The position numbers and the translations under genes are program-made. Of a DNA stretch of 22,562 bases, positions 1 through 5,565 are shown piece by piece (within the stretch, counting starts at the first letter, position 1; each line of letters starts with the position of its first letter). The notes beneath the pieces are model-generated. The model did not search any database. It was not told the origin of the DNA and saw only the letters and a program-made list of their open reading frames with translations. The DNA is from an uncultured Bacilli bacterium. Its GTDB lineage: Bacteria; Bacillota_I; Bacilli_A; RF39; UBA660. The stretch spans positions 1-22,562 of the forward strand of contig CANRAT010000020.1 in the NCBI GenBank assembly GCA_947628685.1, written 5' to 3'.

Positions 1-54
1 ATCATATCCCAATTTTTCAAAAATAACTTCTTCTTTACTATCGGATTTACTCAT
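1..54 (-). CDS. Unknown protein, N-terminal fragment (runs off the left edge)
   Basis: An ATG at 54-52 opens a frame that reads MSKSDSKEEVIFEKLGYD and is still open at the window edge. A strong ribosome site (AGGAGG) lies a few bases upstream at about 61-67, which supports a real start. Only 18 residues are visible, mostly charged, and no family can be named. The gene reads leftward, downstream of the tRNA gene and the hairpin at 85-110. Confidence 0.6.
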   Translation of the reverse strand, partial: MSKSDSKEEVIFEKLGYD

Positions 55-84
55 AAAACATCCTCCTAACATTTATTGTATCAT

Positions 85-110
85 AAAACGGCTTTTTGAC
101 AAGCCGTTTT
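85..110 (-). terminator. Rho-independent terminator after tRNA-Met
   Basis: Perfect 10-bp inverted repeat (AAAACGGCTT / AAGCCGTTTT) with a 6-nt loop, ending in T4 on either strand. It lies downstream of the minus-strand tRNA. A second smaller hairpin (ACTTGG / CCAAGT, 120-136) sits between them. Confidence 0.65.
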
Positions 111-148
111 ACTATATTTACTTGGAAAATCCAAGTTTAATATCAAAT

Positions 149-225
149 TGGTAGCGACGGGGAGATTCGAACTCTCGACACCATGGGTATGAACCATGTG
201 CTCTAGCCAACTGAGCTACATCGCC
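149..225 (-). tRNA. tRNA-Met (CAT), elongator type
   Basis: The minus strand folds into a complete 77-nt cloverleaf. The acceptor stem is GGCGATG / CGTCGCT with encoded ACCA, the D arm is GCTC..GAGC, and the anticodon stem CATGG/CCATG encloses TTCATAC, giving anticodon CAT. The T arm is GAGAG TTCGAAT CTCCC, with one wobble pair. Position 1-72 is a G-U pair and the anticodon stem lacks the three G-C pairs of initiators, so this is the elongator. It closely resembles elongator tRNA-Met of Bacillus. tRNA-Ile(CAU, lysidine-modified) is the main alternative. Confidence 0.95.
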
Positions 226-241
226 ATAAAACAACAATAAC

Positions 242-270
242 ATTATAGCAAAGTTAATATCTTTTTGCAA
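242..270 (-). promoter_or_regulatory. Promoter of tRNA-Met
   Basis: Minus strand TTGCAA (270-265), 17-bp spacer, TATAAT (247-242), placing the start site about 10 nt before the mature tRNA 5' end. The surrounding TTTGCTATAATGTTA recurs in the two toxin-mRNA promoters at 5131 and 5484. Confidence 0.75.
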
Positions 271-413
271 TACCTTTTTTATAAAAAAATAAAAACTTAA
301 CTTAATAAAAATGTGTTACAATATTTAATGAATTAAATGTTTTTTATTTAATTTATATAAAATTTGGAACTTTTTTATAAAAACTTGGGATTATTATATT
401 GTAGGTGATAAAT

Positions 414-950
414 ATGGCTAGCAAAACTTACCTATGTAAATTTAATGATATATATGATAAAACACATATAGATTTACTAAAATATGTGATTGCTAAATGC
501 AACAATATAAACGATACTAATGACATTATTCAAGAAACTTATTTGGAATTTTGGAAAATTTTAAATAAAAAGGAATTATCAGATATTAACATTAAAAGTT
601 ATCTTATAGGAATTGCGAATAATAAACTAAAAAAGCATTATACTCTAATTCAGAAAATAAAAACAATATCTCTATTTCAAAAAGATGATAAAAATATAGA
701 GTTAATTGATACTATAAATGATAATGTAAATATAGATGAAATTATTATAAGAAATGATAATTGGGATATAATCTGGAAATATATTAAAGACAAGAAAAAT
801 CAAGATATTCCTAAAGTATTTTATCTATATTATGAACTAGAATTATCTATTAAAGAAATTTCAAATATTTTAAAAGTAAGTGAATCATATATAAAGCATT
901 TGATTTATAGGACGCTCCATGAATTACAAAATAAATTTGGAAAGAGGTAA
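414..950 (+). CDS. RNA polymerase sigma factor, ECF/sigma-70 family
   Basis: A compact sigma factor of 178 residues. It has an N-terminal region-2 segment (around FNDIYDKTHIDLLKYV...DIIQETYLEFW) and a C-terminal region-4 helix-turn-helix (LSIKEISNILKVSESYIKHL), with nothing between them. This is the two-domain layout of ECF sigma factors. A GTG at 405 is in frame, but AGGTG at 403-407 is spaced correctly for the ATG at 414 and would overlap the GTG, so I take ATG. The next gene, 5 bp on, is a single-pass membrane protein typical of a cognate anti-sigma factor, so the pair probably senses an envelope signal. A GGAAC at 366-370 resembles an ECF -35 element and may mean autoregulation, but no clear -10 follows. 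The signal and regulon are unknown. Confidence 0.85.
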   Translation: MASKTYLCKFNDIYDKTHIDLLKYVIAKCNNINDTNDIIQETYLEFWKILNKKELSDINIKSYLIGIANNKLKKHYTLIQKIKTISLFQKDDKNIELIDTINDNVNIDEIIIRNDNWDIIWKYIKDKKNQDIPKVFYLYYELELSIKEISNILKVSESYIKHLIYRTLHELQNKFGKR

Positions 951-955
951 TTCAA

Positions 956-1612
956 ATGAATAATAAAGAAAAACTAAAAAATGCAATGAAACAAGATATT
1001 AATCTTGATAACTGCTACAATAAAATAATTAATAAAATAACAAAGAAAAAAAATAATTTATGGAAACTTTCTTTTATTCCTATATGTTTAATTATAGTAT
1101 TAAGTTTATTACTAAACTTTCAAAGTAAAGTGGATAATACTTCAAATAAGGAGCACACAAATACTATTAAATTAAATATAAATGATGTAACTGATATTTC
1201 TGTATTATCACTAGATTATAGTTTAAAAAAAGAAAAGGTAAATAATCTTAATATCCCATATCCTTTTAAAATGGAAGGAGTTGAACCTAATATTCCAAGT
1301 GACCTAGATAGTAATTATACATATATAGTATATGATAATGAAAATTTATTAAGCAATTATATAATTACTTATACAAATAATAAAAGTAGAACAATAAATA
1401 TAAAATATTCAAAAGATAAAGAACCTTTTAGAGATTATTATTTTAACGATAATGAGACAAAAATTACAACGATAAATAATGTAGATTTAAAAATTTATAA
1501 ATATAAAAATGAATATTTTGCTCTATTTAGTTATAACGGTTATAATTTTGATATTGAAGCATCAATAACTGAGCAAGAGTTATCTGAATTTTTAATATCA
1601 ATTTTAAAATAG
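956..1612 (+). CDS. Membrane-anchored anti-sigma factor
   Basis: This 218-residue protein has about 37 cytoplasmic N-terminal residues, rich in Lys and Asn, then one membrane segment (about 38-54, LSFIPICLIIVLSLLLNF) and about 160 extracytoplasmic residues. Topology and position directly after a sigma gene are those of an anti-sigma factor whose short N terminus binds the sigma factor. The C-terminal end (GYNFDIEASITEQELSEFL) resembles the DUF4367-type sensor domains found in such proteins; that link is from memory of the family and is not certain. AGAGGT before the start overlaps the sigma stop, so translation is probably coupled. No zinc-binding HxxxCxxC motif is seen, so it is not a ZAS-type anti-sigma. 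Confidence 0.7.
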   Translation: MNNKEKLKNAMKQDINLDNCYNKIINKITKKKNNLWKLSFIPICLIIVLSLLLNFQSKVDNTSNKEHTNTIKLNINDVTDISVLSLDYSLKKEKVNNLNIPYPFKMEGVEPNIPSDLDSNYTYIVYDNENLLSNYIITYTNNKSRTINIKYSKDKEPFRDYYFNDNETKITTINNVDLKIYKYKNEYFALFSYNGYNFDIEASITEQELSEFLISILK

Positions 1613-1622
1613 AAGGAGAAAT

Positions 1623-2276
1623 ATGAAAAGTTTTAAAATTTTTTTAAGTATTTTAGCAATTTTAATAACTATAGTTATTATTGATACTTTACAAGCAAAA
1701 ATATTTAATAACAGTACAATGTTAAAAATAAGAGAAAAAATTAATGAGAATTCATATATAGATAAAGGAATACTTGTTAATCATTATTATTGCAATGATA
1801 ATAAAAATATAACTACTTGGAAAATGGAAAAATATAACTGCCCTATCGATCAAAATGAAAAGTTGGAGTTTTCAAATTATTCTAAAGTAATTGAAAATAT
1901 AATTATAGAACTAAATATTCCTGAATATTGGAAATATGAAGAGTTATCTAAAAAAGACAATTATAAATTTGAATTAAAAATTTATAAAGATTCCAAAAGT
2001 GGGAATGCAACAATGTATTTTTTAGAAGATAAATTTTCAGTATGTGGGACTGGTCTTACAACAGAAAAATTAAAGTTAAATAGTGGGATAAGCGCTACTA
2101 TCGGTTATTATAAAATGGAAAATCCAGCATGGGAATTTATAAAACTAGATGATCCATATTCGAATATTATTTTAATAAATAATAGTTTAAATGAAAATGA
2201 TTCAAATGAAATATTAGAGTTAATTAAAACCATGACCATAACACCTATACTTAGTCAAGATGATTTATATAATTAA
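1623..2276 (+). CDS. Membrane-anchored or secreted protein of the sigma operon, unknown function
   Basis: A 217-residue protein starts with a positive N terminus and a hydrophobic stretch (about 4-24), either an uncleaved anchor or a signal peptide without lipobox. The rest is extracytoplasmic and soluble, with four Cys (in HYYCND, KYNCPI and SVCGTG) and a closing segment (SNEILELIKTMTI) that looks like the end of the preceding protein's sensor domain. It starts 10 bp after the anti-sigma gene behind AGAAGGAGAA. A terminator follows, so it is the last gene of the operon. It may be a co-sensor or a regulated target; I recognise no named family. Confidence 0.7.
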   Translation: MKSFKIFLSILAILITIVIIDTLQAKIFNNSTMLKIREKINENSYIDKGILVNHYYCNDNKNITTWKMEKYNCPIDQNEKLEFSNYSKVIENIIIELNIPEYWKYEELSKKDNYKFELKIYKDSKSGNATMYFLEDKFSVCGTGLTTEKLKLNSGISATIGYYKMENPAWEFIKLDDPYSNIILINNSLNENDSNEILELIKTMTITPILSQDDLYN

Positions 2277-2302
2277 TGAATAATGCATTAAAAATAAATA
2301 TT

Positions 2303-2326
2303 ACTAGATTATTATCTAGTTTTTTT
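2303..2326 (+). terminator. Terminator of the sigma/anti-sigma operon
   Basis: ACTAGA / TCTAGT hairpin with a TTATTA loop followed by seven T. Confidence 0.85.
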
Positions 2327-2336
2327 ATATACATTA

Positions 2337-2376
2337 TTGACTTTTGTATATAAACTGTATATAATGTATATATACA
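2337..2376 (+). promoter_or_regulatory. Promoter with GntR/YtrA-type operator
   Basis: TTGACT (2337-2342), 17-bp spacer, TATAAT (2360-2365). An inverted repeat TGTATATA (2345-2352) / TATATACA (2369-2376) brackets the -10 and start region. The next gene encodes a YtrA-type GntR repressor, so this is most simply its autoregulatory operator, blocking RNA polymerase until the inducer appears. Confidence 0.75.
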
Positions 2377-2387
2377 AGGAGATATAT

Positions 2388-2762
2388 ATGGAAATAATAA
2401 TTAGTAATTCTAATGGAATCCCTATTTATGAGCAAATTAAAGAACAAATAAAATTTAAAATTATTTCAAATGAACTAAAATGTGGTGAATTATTGCCATC
2501 TATTAGAGTGCTTGCAAAAGACTTAAACTGTAGTGTGATAACCACTAAAAATGCTTATGAAGAGTTAGAAAAAGAAGGATTTGTTAAATCAATACCATCA
2601 AAAGGGTTTTATGTTGCAAAAATAAATAAGGAATATGCAAAAGAACAACAATTAAGTAAAATTCAAGGATTTATATCATCTGCAATAGATATAGCAAAAC
2701 TAAACAATATAGATAAAAAAGTTATTAATGAAATAATCGATATCTTATGGGAGGACAATTAA
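2388..2762 (+). CDS. GntR-family transcriptional regulator, YtrA subfamily
   Basis: A 124-residue repressor with an N-terminal winged helix: IPIYEQIKEQIKFKIISNELKCGELLPSIRVLAKDL, then the recognition helix region CSVITTKNAYEELEKEGFV and a wing (IPSKGFYVA). The short C-terminal tail (about 45 residues) only suffices for dimerisation, as in the YtrA subfamily, which usually controls adjacent ABC transporter genes. The ATG at 2388 is chosen because AAGGAG lies 6 nt upstream; a TTG in frame at 2337 lies inside the -35 box and cannot be used. It is followed 1 bp later by the ABC ATPase gene. Genes of this type often respond to cell-envelope antibiotics, which is a family-level expectation here. 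Confidence 0.9.
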   Translation: MEIIISNSNGIPIYEQIKEQIKFKIISNELKCGELLPSIRVLAKDLNCSVITTKNAYEELEKEGFVKSIPSKGFYVAKINKEYAKEQQLSKIQGFISSAIDIAKLNNIDKKVINEIIDILWEDN

Positions 2763-2763
2763 T

Positions 2764-3618
2764 ATGGAAAATATTTTAGAAGTTAAAAATTTAAACAAAA
2801 AATATGAAAATTTTGAATTAAAAGATGTAACACTCAAACTACCAAAAGGCATGATAATGGGATTTATAGGAGAAAACGGTGCGGGTAAAACAACTACCAT
2901 AAAATCAATTTTAAATATTATTGATTACAAAGGAGAAATAAAAATATTTAATCTTGATTCTAAAAAAAATGAAAAAAAGATAAAAGAAGATATAGGAGTA
3001 GTTTTAGATGATATGTTTTTCCCTGAAATACTTACTCCAAATGATATAGATAGTATCTTAAAAAGTATTTATAAAAATTGGGACTCTTCTTTATATTATA
3101 AATATTTAACTAATTTTAATCTCCCAAGTAATAAAGTTATTAAAACATTCTCTAAAGGTATGAGGAAAAAACTAGAAATAATAACTGCCCTATCTCACCA
3201 CCCAAAATTATTAATTTTAGATGAACCAACATCAGGATTAGATCCAATTGTTAGAAATGACATAATAGATATTTTTCAAGATTTTATACAAGATGAGGAA
3301 TGCTCAATCCTTTTATCAAGTCACATTACTACTGATTTAGAAAGAATTGCAGATTATATAACTTTTATTAATGATGGTAAAATTGTTTTATCTAAAACAA
3401 AAGATGAATTATTAGATCAATATGGCATTGTAAAATGTACTGATGAAGAATTTAAAAAAATAGATAAAAATGATTATGTTAAATATAGAAAAATGAAATA
3501 TGAATATGAAGTTTTAGTTGAAAACAAAAAAGATTTTAAAGTGAAATATGATATTAAAGTAATAGATAAAATTACTTTAGATGATCTTATGGTTTTGATG
3601 ATTAAAGGAGAAAAATAA
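2764..3618 (+). CDS. ABC transporter ATP-binding protein
   Basis: A 284-residue nucleotide-binding subunit. Walker A GENGAGKT (36-43), a degenerate signature FSKGMRKK (129-136), Walker B LLILDEPTSGLD (149-160) and the switch His (LLSSHIT, H187) are all present. About 80 C-terminal residues beyond the ATPase core are charged and possibly regulatory. It pairs with the membrane protein encoded 1 bp overlapping downstream. Sequence type and context resemble YtrB/BcrA-like exporters linked to GntR repressors. The substrate cannot be told; peptide antibiotic efflux or lipid-II-related defence is typical for relatives. Confidence 0.92.
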   Translation: MENILEVKNLNKKYENFELKDVTLKLPKGMIMGFIGENGAGKTTTIKSILNIIDYKGEIKIFNLDSKKNEKKIKEDIGVVLDDMFFPEILTPNDIDSILKSIYKNWDSSLYYKYLTNFNLPSNKVIKTFSKGMRKKLEIITALSHHPKLLILDEPTSGLDPIVRNDIIDIFQDFIQDEECSILLSSHITTDLERIADYITFINDGKIVLSKTKDELLDQYGIVKCTDEEFKKIDKNDYVKYRKMKYEYEVLVENKKDFKVKYDIKVIDKITLDDLMVLMIKGEK

Positions 3619-4250
3619 TGATAGGTTTTATAAAGAAAGATTTTAAAATGATTAAAAGTAATTTTAAATTGTTAGGATTATTAATTGTAATTTATACTTT
3701 GATGGGATTATTTGGCAATTGGGATATATCATTTATTATGCCATTTATGAGCGTAATGATAATGATTTCAACATTTAGCTATGATTCTTATAACAAATGG
3801 GATGCATACTCTATCTCACTACCAAACGGAAGAAAAAATAGTGTTAAAGCAAAATATGTAGCAACTCTTCTAATAATTTTTATTGTTACTATTATTACAG
3901 TTATTTTATCGTTTATTATCTCTTATTATAATACTAAAACAATTAACTTTGATAAAACTTTAATTTCAATGTTAGGTACTATTTTTGGCACACTCCTTGT
4001 TTTAACATTTATGTACCCTATTATTTATAAATTTGGGATAGAAAAAGCAAGAATTTTAATATTCGTAATAGTATTTGGAATCGCTATTGTAGGTGGAGTT
4101 ATTTTAAATTATATAGATTTATCTTTTATAGGTAAAGCGTTATCATTCCTAGAAGATTATGTAGTAATACTTTTAATATTAACTTCTATTATCATGGTAT
4201 ATATATCATATAAAATATCACAAAGAATATTTATGAAAAAAGAGTTTTAA
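3618..4250 (+). CDS. ABC-2 type transporter permease
   Basis: A 210-residue very hydrophobic protein with six membrane segments (about 18-36, 38-54, 82-103, 117-136, 146-164, 183-203). The N-terminal FIKKDFKMIKSNFK amphipathic stretch and the motif WDAYSISLPNGRKNSVKAKY after the second segment are typical of small ABC-2 permeases of the ABC2_membrane_5 type. Its ATG overlaps the stop of the ATPase gene (TAATG), showing translational coupling. It ends the operon, with a terminator directly after the stop. Confidence 0.88.
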   Translation: MIGFIKKDFKMIKSNFKLLGLLIVIYTLMGLFGNWDISFIMPFMSVMIMISTFSYDSYNKWDAYSISLPNGRKNSVKAKYVATLLIIFIVTIITVILSFIISYYNTKTINFDKTLISMLGTIFGTLLVLTFMYPIIYKFGIEKARILIFVIVFGIAIVGGVILNYIDLSFIGKALSFLEDYVVILLILTSIIMVYISYKISQRIFMKKEF

Positions 4251-4278
4251 AAATTTGAACTAAAATTCAAATTTTTTT
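4251..4278 (+). terminator. Terminator of the GntR-ABC operon
   Basis: AAATTTGAA / TTCAAATTT hairpin with a short loop followed by a T run, beginning one base after the permease stop codon. Confidence 0.8.
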
Positions 4279-4286
4279 ATAAAAAG

Positions 4287-4295
4287 TGATATAAT
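4287..4295 (+). promoter_or_regulatory. Extended -10 promoter of the DUF1003 gene
   Basis: TGATATAAT (extended -10) lies 30 bp before the ATG at 4326. The -35 is weak (TTCAAA in the terminator stem, 18-bp spacing). GAAAGGAG at 4311-4318 is the ribosome site. Confidence 0.55.
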
Positions 4296-4325
4296 TATTA
4301 TAGATAATTTGAAAGGAGTATCGAT

Positions 4326-4829
4326 ATGGAAAGTAAGAAAAAAGAACTTGTTAAAATGTTATTAAATCAAAATTTAGAAGAAAAAGATGAAGAGGAAATG
4401 ATTGAGTTATTGCTTGATGAACCTATAACAATAGATGTGGATAAAGAAAGCGATAAAAAAATGTCTATTGGAGATAAACTTGCAGATAAAATATCTGCTA
4501 TTGCAGGTAGTTGGACATTTATTATTTCATTTTGTGCATTCTTAATTATTTGGATTATTATTAATGGTGTAATACTAGTAAATGCAGTAGATCCATACCC
4601 TTTTATATTATTAAATTTAGTATTATCATGTCTTGCTTCTCTTCAAGCACCTATCATTATGATGAGTCAAAATAGACAAGCAAAAAAAGATACAATTAGA
4701 AATAAAAATGATTATCGTACTGATTTAAAAAGTGAATTAATTCTAGAATCACTACACGATGATTTAGAGAAAATACTTAAAAATCAAAATAAAATTTTAG
4801 AGTATATTAAAGAAAAAGAAAACAAATAA
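4326..4829 (+). CDS. DUF1003 family membrane protein
   Basis: A 167-residue protein with the DUF1003 pattern: a charged N terminus, DKLADKISAIAGSWTFI leading into membrane segment 1 (about 63-86), a short DPYPF loop, membrane segment 2 (about 92-113, LLNLVLSCLASLQAPIIMM), then SQNRQAKKD and a soluble helical tail with NDYRTDLKSELILESLHDDLEKIL. The family is widespread but its molecular function is not established. Here it is a single-gene unit between the ABC operon and the toxin-antitoxin region. No terminator separates it from the antisense-RNA promoter at 4831, so read-through could add to that RNA. Confidence 0.88.
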   Translation: MESKKKELVKMLLNQNLEEKDEEEMIELLLDEPITIDVDKESDKKMSIGDKLADKISAIAGSWTFIISFCAFLIIWIIINGVILVNAVDPYPFILLNLVLSCLASLQAPIIMMSQNRQAKKDTIRNKNDYRTDLKSELILESLHDDLEKILKNQNKILEYIKEKENK

Positions 4830-4830
4830 T

Positions 4831-4859
4831 TTGACAACAAATAAATTATATTATATAAT
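4831..4859 (+). promoter_or_regulatory. Promoter of antitoxin RNA, module 1
   Basis: Consensus TTGACA (4831-4836), 17-bp spacer, TATAAT (4854-4859). It is nearly identical to the promoter at 5199-5227. Confidence 0.85.
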
Positions 4860-4865
4860 GTATTT

Positions 4866-4980
4866 AGTGAAGGAAACTTCATATAATAAAAAAGGATACG
4901 TTTGATATTTGCAGATCAAATGCTTTCCCTTGTTTGGTTTGCATCCGACTTCAACTAAGTTGATTTCAGATGCTTTTTTT
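4866..4980 (+). ncRNA. Putative type I antitoxin RNA, module 1
   Basis: The region between the consensus promoter and a T7 terminator has no ORF of note. It starts with a TGAAG-GAAA-CTTCA hairpin (GNRA tetraloop, 4868-4881), identical in module 2. It ends in the hairpin GCATCcGA..TCAGATGC (4941-4973) followed by T7. CTTTCCCTT (4923-4931) can pair over 9 bases, with G-U pairs, with the toxin Shine-Dalgarno AAGGGGAGG (minus 5075-5067). The 5' arm GCATCCGACTT matches the complement of the toxin leader in most positions. This supports blocking of toxin translation by antisense pairing; it is inferred, not shown. Confidence 0.65.
4941..4980 (+). terminator. Terminator of antitoxin RNA, module 1
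   Basis: Hairpin with outer arms GCATCcGA / TCaGATGC and inner CAAC/GTTG, followed by TTTTTTT. On the minus strand it is not followed by T residues, so it probably does not stop the toxin mRNA. Confidence 0.75.
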
Positions 4981-5058
4981 CTATTTTAAAAGTAATAAAA
5001 TTATCACTAAGAATAGAAGCAATATAATGATAAATAAAGGGAATTCCTTTTTACCCAT
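4981..5058 (-). CDS. Small hydrophobic peptide, putative type I toxin (25 aa)
   Basis: ATG at 5058-5056, stop TAG at 4983-4981. The peptide starts MGKKEFP and then has an unbroken run of Leu, Ile, Phe and Val (residues 8-24) ending in Lys. That is one membrane-spanning helix with charged ends, like Fst/Ldr/TxpA-type membrane toxins in style but without recognisable family identity. GGGGAGGTG, 6 nt before the ATG, is an excellent ribosome site, but it lies in a predicted 15-bp stem (minus 5100-5086 pairing 5082-5068, triloop), so translation should be poor unless the mRNA is remodelled. The gene faces the antitoxin RNA and begins right after its terminator. It was missed by ordinary calling because of its size. 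Confidence 0.7.
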   Translation of the reverse strand: MGKKEFPLFIIILLLFLVIILLLLK

Positions 5059-5067
5059 CAATATCAC

Positions 5068-5100
5068 CTCCCCTTTTTATAAAAATTATAAAAAGGAAAG
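5068..5100 (-). promoter_or_regulatory. Shine-Dalgarno-sequestering hairpin in toxin 1 leader
   Basis: On the minus strand CTTTCCTTTTTATAA pairs with TTATAAAAAGGGGAG (15 bp, two G-U pairs, TTT loop), burying the ribosome site of the 25-aa peptide. A comparable CCTCC/GGAGG pairing exists in module 2 (5450-5454 with 5429-5433). Confidence 0.65.
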
Positions 5101-5130
5101 CATCTGATTTTTTCAAACATATCCATTAAC

Positions 5131-5159
5131 ATTATAGCAAATTCTCATTTTGCATTCAA
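5131..5159 (-). promoter_or_regulatory. Promoter of toxin mRNA, module 1
   Basis: Minus strand TTGAAT (5159-5154), 17-bp spacer, TATAAT (5136-5131), giving a leader of about 65 nt. It is identical in sequence to the module 2 promoter at 5484-5512. Confidence 0.8.
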
Positions 5160-5198
5160 CATTTTTTATTCATTATTTGTATATTTTTATTCAAAAAG

Positions 5199-5227
5199 TT
5201 GACAACAAATAAATTGTATTATATAAT
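5199..5227 (+). promoter_or_regulatory. Promoter of antitoxin RNA, module 2
   Basis: TTGACA (5199-5204), 17-bp spacer, TATAAT (5222-5227), the repeat of 4831-4859 with one visible difference in the spacer. Confidence 0.85.
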
Positions 5228-5233
5228 GTATTT

Positions 5234-5337
5234 AGTGAAGGAAACTTCATATAATAAAAAAGAGGAACATTTGACTAATAAGTGAATGTCGCCTCAATAA
5301 TTTGGTTTGACACTCATTTATGAGTGCCTATTTTTTT
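5234..5337 (+). ncRNA. Putative type I antitoxin RNA, module 2
   Basis: It has the same promoter and the same 5' TGAAG-GAAA-CTTCA hairpin as module 1, and the same TTTGGTTTG box just before the terminator. The middle and the terminator differ: GACACTCA-TTTA-TGAGTGcC, then T7. GACACTCA (5309-5316) is repeated at 5456-5463, so it is perfectly complementary over 8 nt to the module 2 toxin leader. GCCTC can pair with GAGGT of that leader's ribosome site. Confidence 0.62.
5309..5337 (+). terminator. Terminator of antitoxin RNA, module 2
   Basis: CACTCA / TGAGTG hairpin with TTTA loop, followed after CCTA by TTTTTTT. Confidence 0.75.
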
Positions 5338-5419
5338 ATCGCTAACACCAGTAAGGTAGAAAGTAACAAAATTATAGAGATGAGTTTTAAAACTTTAATA
5401 ATAAAAGTCTTGTTTTCAT
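5328..5419 (-). pseudogene. Module 2 small hydrophobic toxin, frame-shifted
   Basis: A ribosome site (GGGAGGT, 5434-5428) precedes an ATG at 5419-5417, but that frame stops after ten codons (MKTRLLLLKF). A hydrophobic frame with strongly toxin-like make-up (KTFIIKVLKL, ISIILLLSTLLVLAIKK, TAG at 5330-5328) runs in another frame. Adding one A to the AAAA run after ATG joins them into a 30-residue peptide starting MKNKTFII. The single-base difference could be a true inactivating deletion, slippage-based switching, or a read error. A rare ATT start (5423-5421) would also open the frame. Confidence 0.55.
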
Positions 5420-5483
5420 CAATATCTACCTCCCTTCCCTTTAAAGATTGGAGGCGACACTCAAGTTCAAATATTCCATTAAC

Positions 5484-5512
5484 ATTATAGCAAATTCTCA
5501 TTTTGCATTCAA
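5484..5512 (-). promoter_or_regulatory. Promoter of toxin mRNA, module 2
   Basis: Minus strand TTGAAT (5512-5507), 17 bp, TATAAT (5489-5484), with flanks the same as the module 1 copy. Confidence 0.8.
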
Positions 5513-5536
5513 CATTTTTTATTCATTATTTGTATA

Positions 5537-5565
5537 TAAAAATGACTTAAATTCAGTCATTTTTT
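5537..5565 (-). terminator. Terminator after the murD-like gene
   Basis: AAAAATGACT / AGTCATTTTT hairpin (perfect, GAATTTA loop) that overlaps the last codons and the TGA stop of the upstream gene and ends in a T run on the minus strand. Confidence 0.8.

Larger units (their letters stand above)
4831..5190. repeat. Tandem duplication, unit 1 (toxin-antitoxin module)
   Basis: Unit 1 (about 4831-5190) and unit 2 (about 5199-5540) share two conserved ends. The left end, about 70 bp from TTGACAACAAATAAATT through the GAAA hairpin, carries the antitoxin promoter. The right end, about 65 bp from CCATTAACATTATAGC to TTCATTATTTGTATAT, carries the toxin promoter. The central peptide gene and the recognition sequences differ strongly. 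Confidence 0.85.
5199..5540. repeat. Tandem duplication, unit 2 (toxin-antitoxin module)
   Basis: Second copy of the unit at 4831-5190 in the same orientation, about 10 bp after the first. The edges are conserved and the core has diverged. Confidence 0.85.

Noticed and set aside
4941..4980. Shared bidirectional terminator for toxin mRNA and antitoxin RNA, as in the Fst locus
   Set aside because: The hairpin is followed by T only on the plus strand. On the minus strand the next bases are AAACC, so it would not end the toxin mRNA by the usual mechanism.
4831..5540. Insertion-sequence remnant or CRISPR repeats
   Set aside because: There are only two units, no terminal inverted repeats, transposase fragments or regular short spacers. 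The repeated parts coincide with promoters and RNA hairpins.
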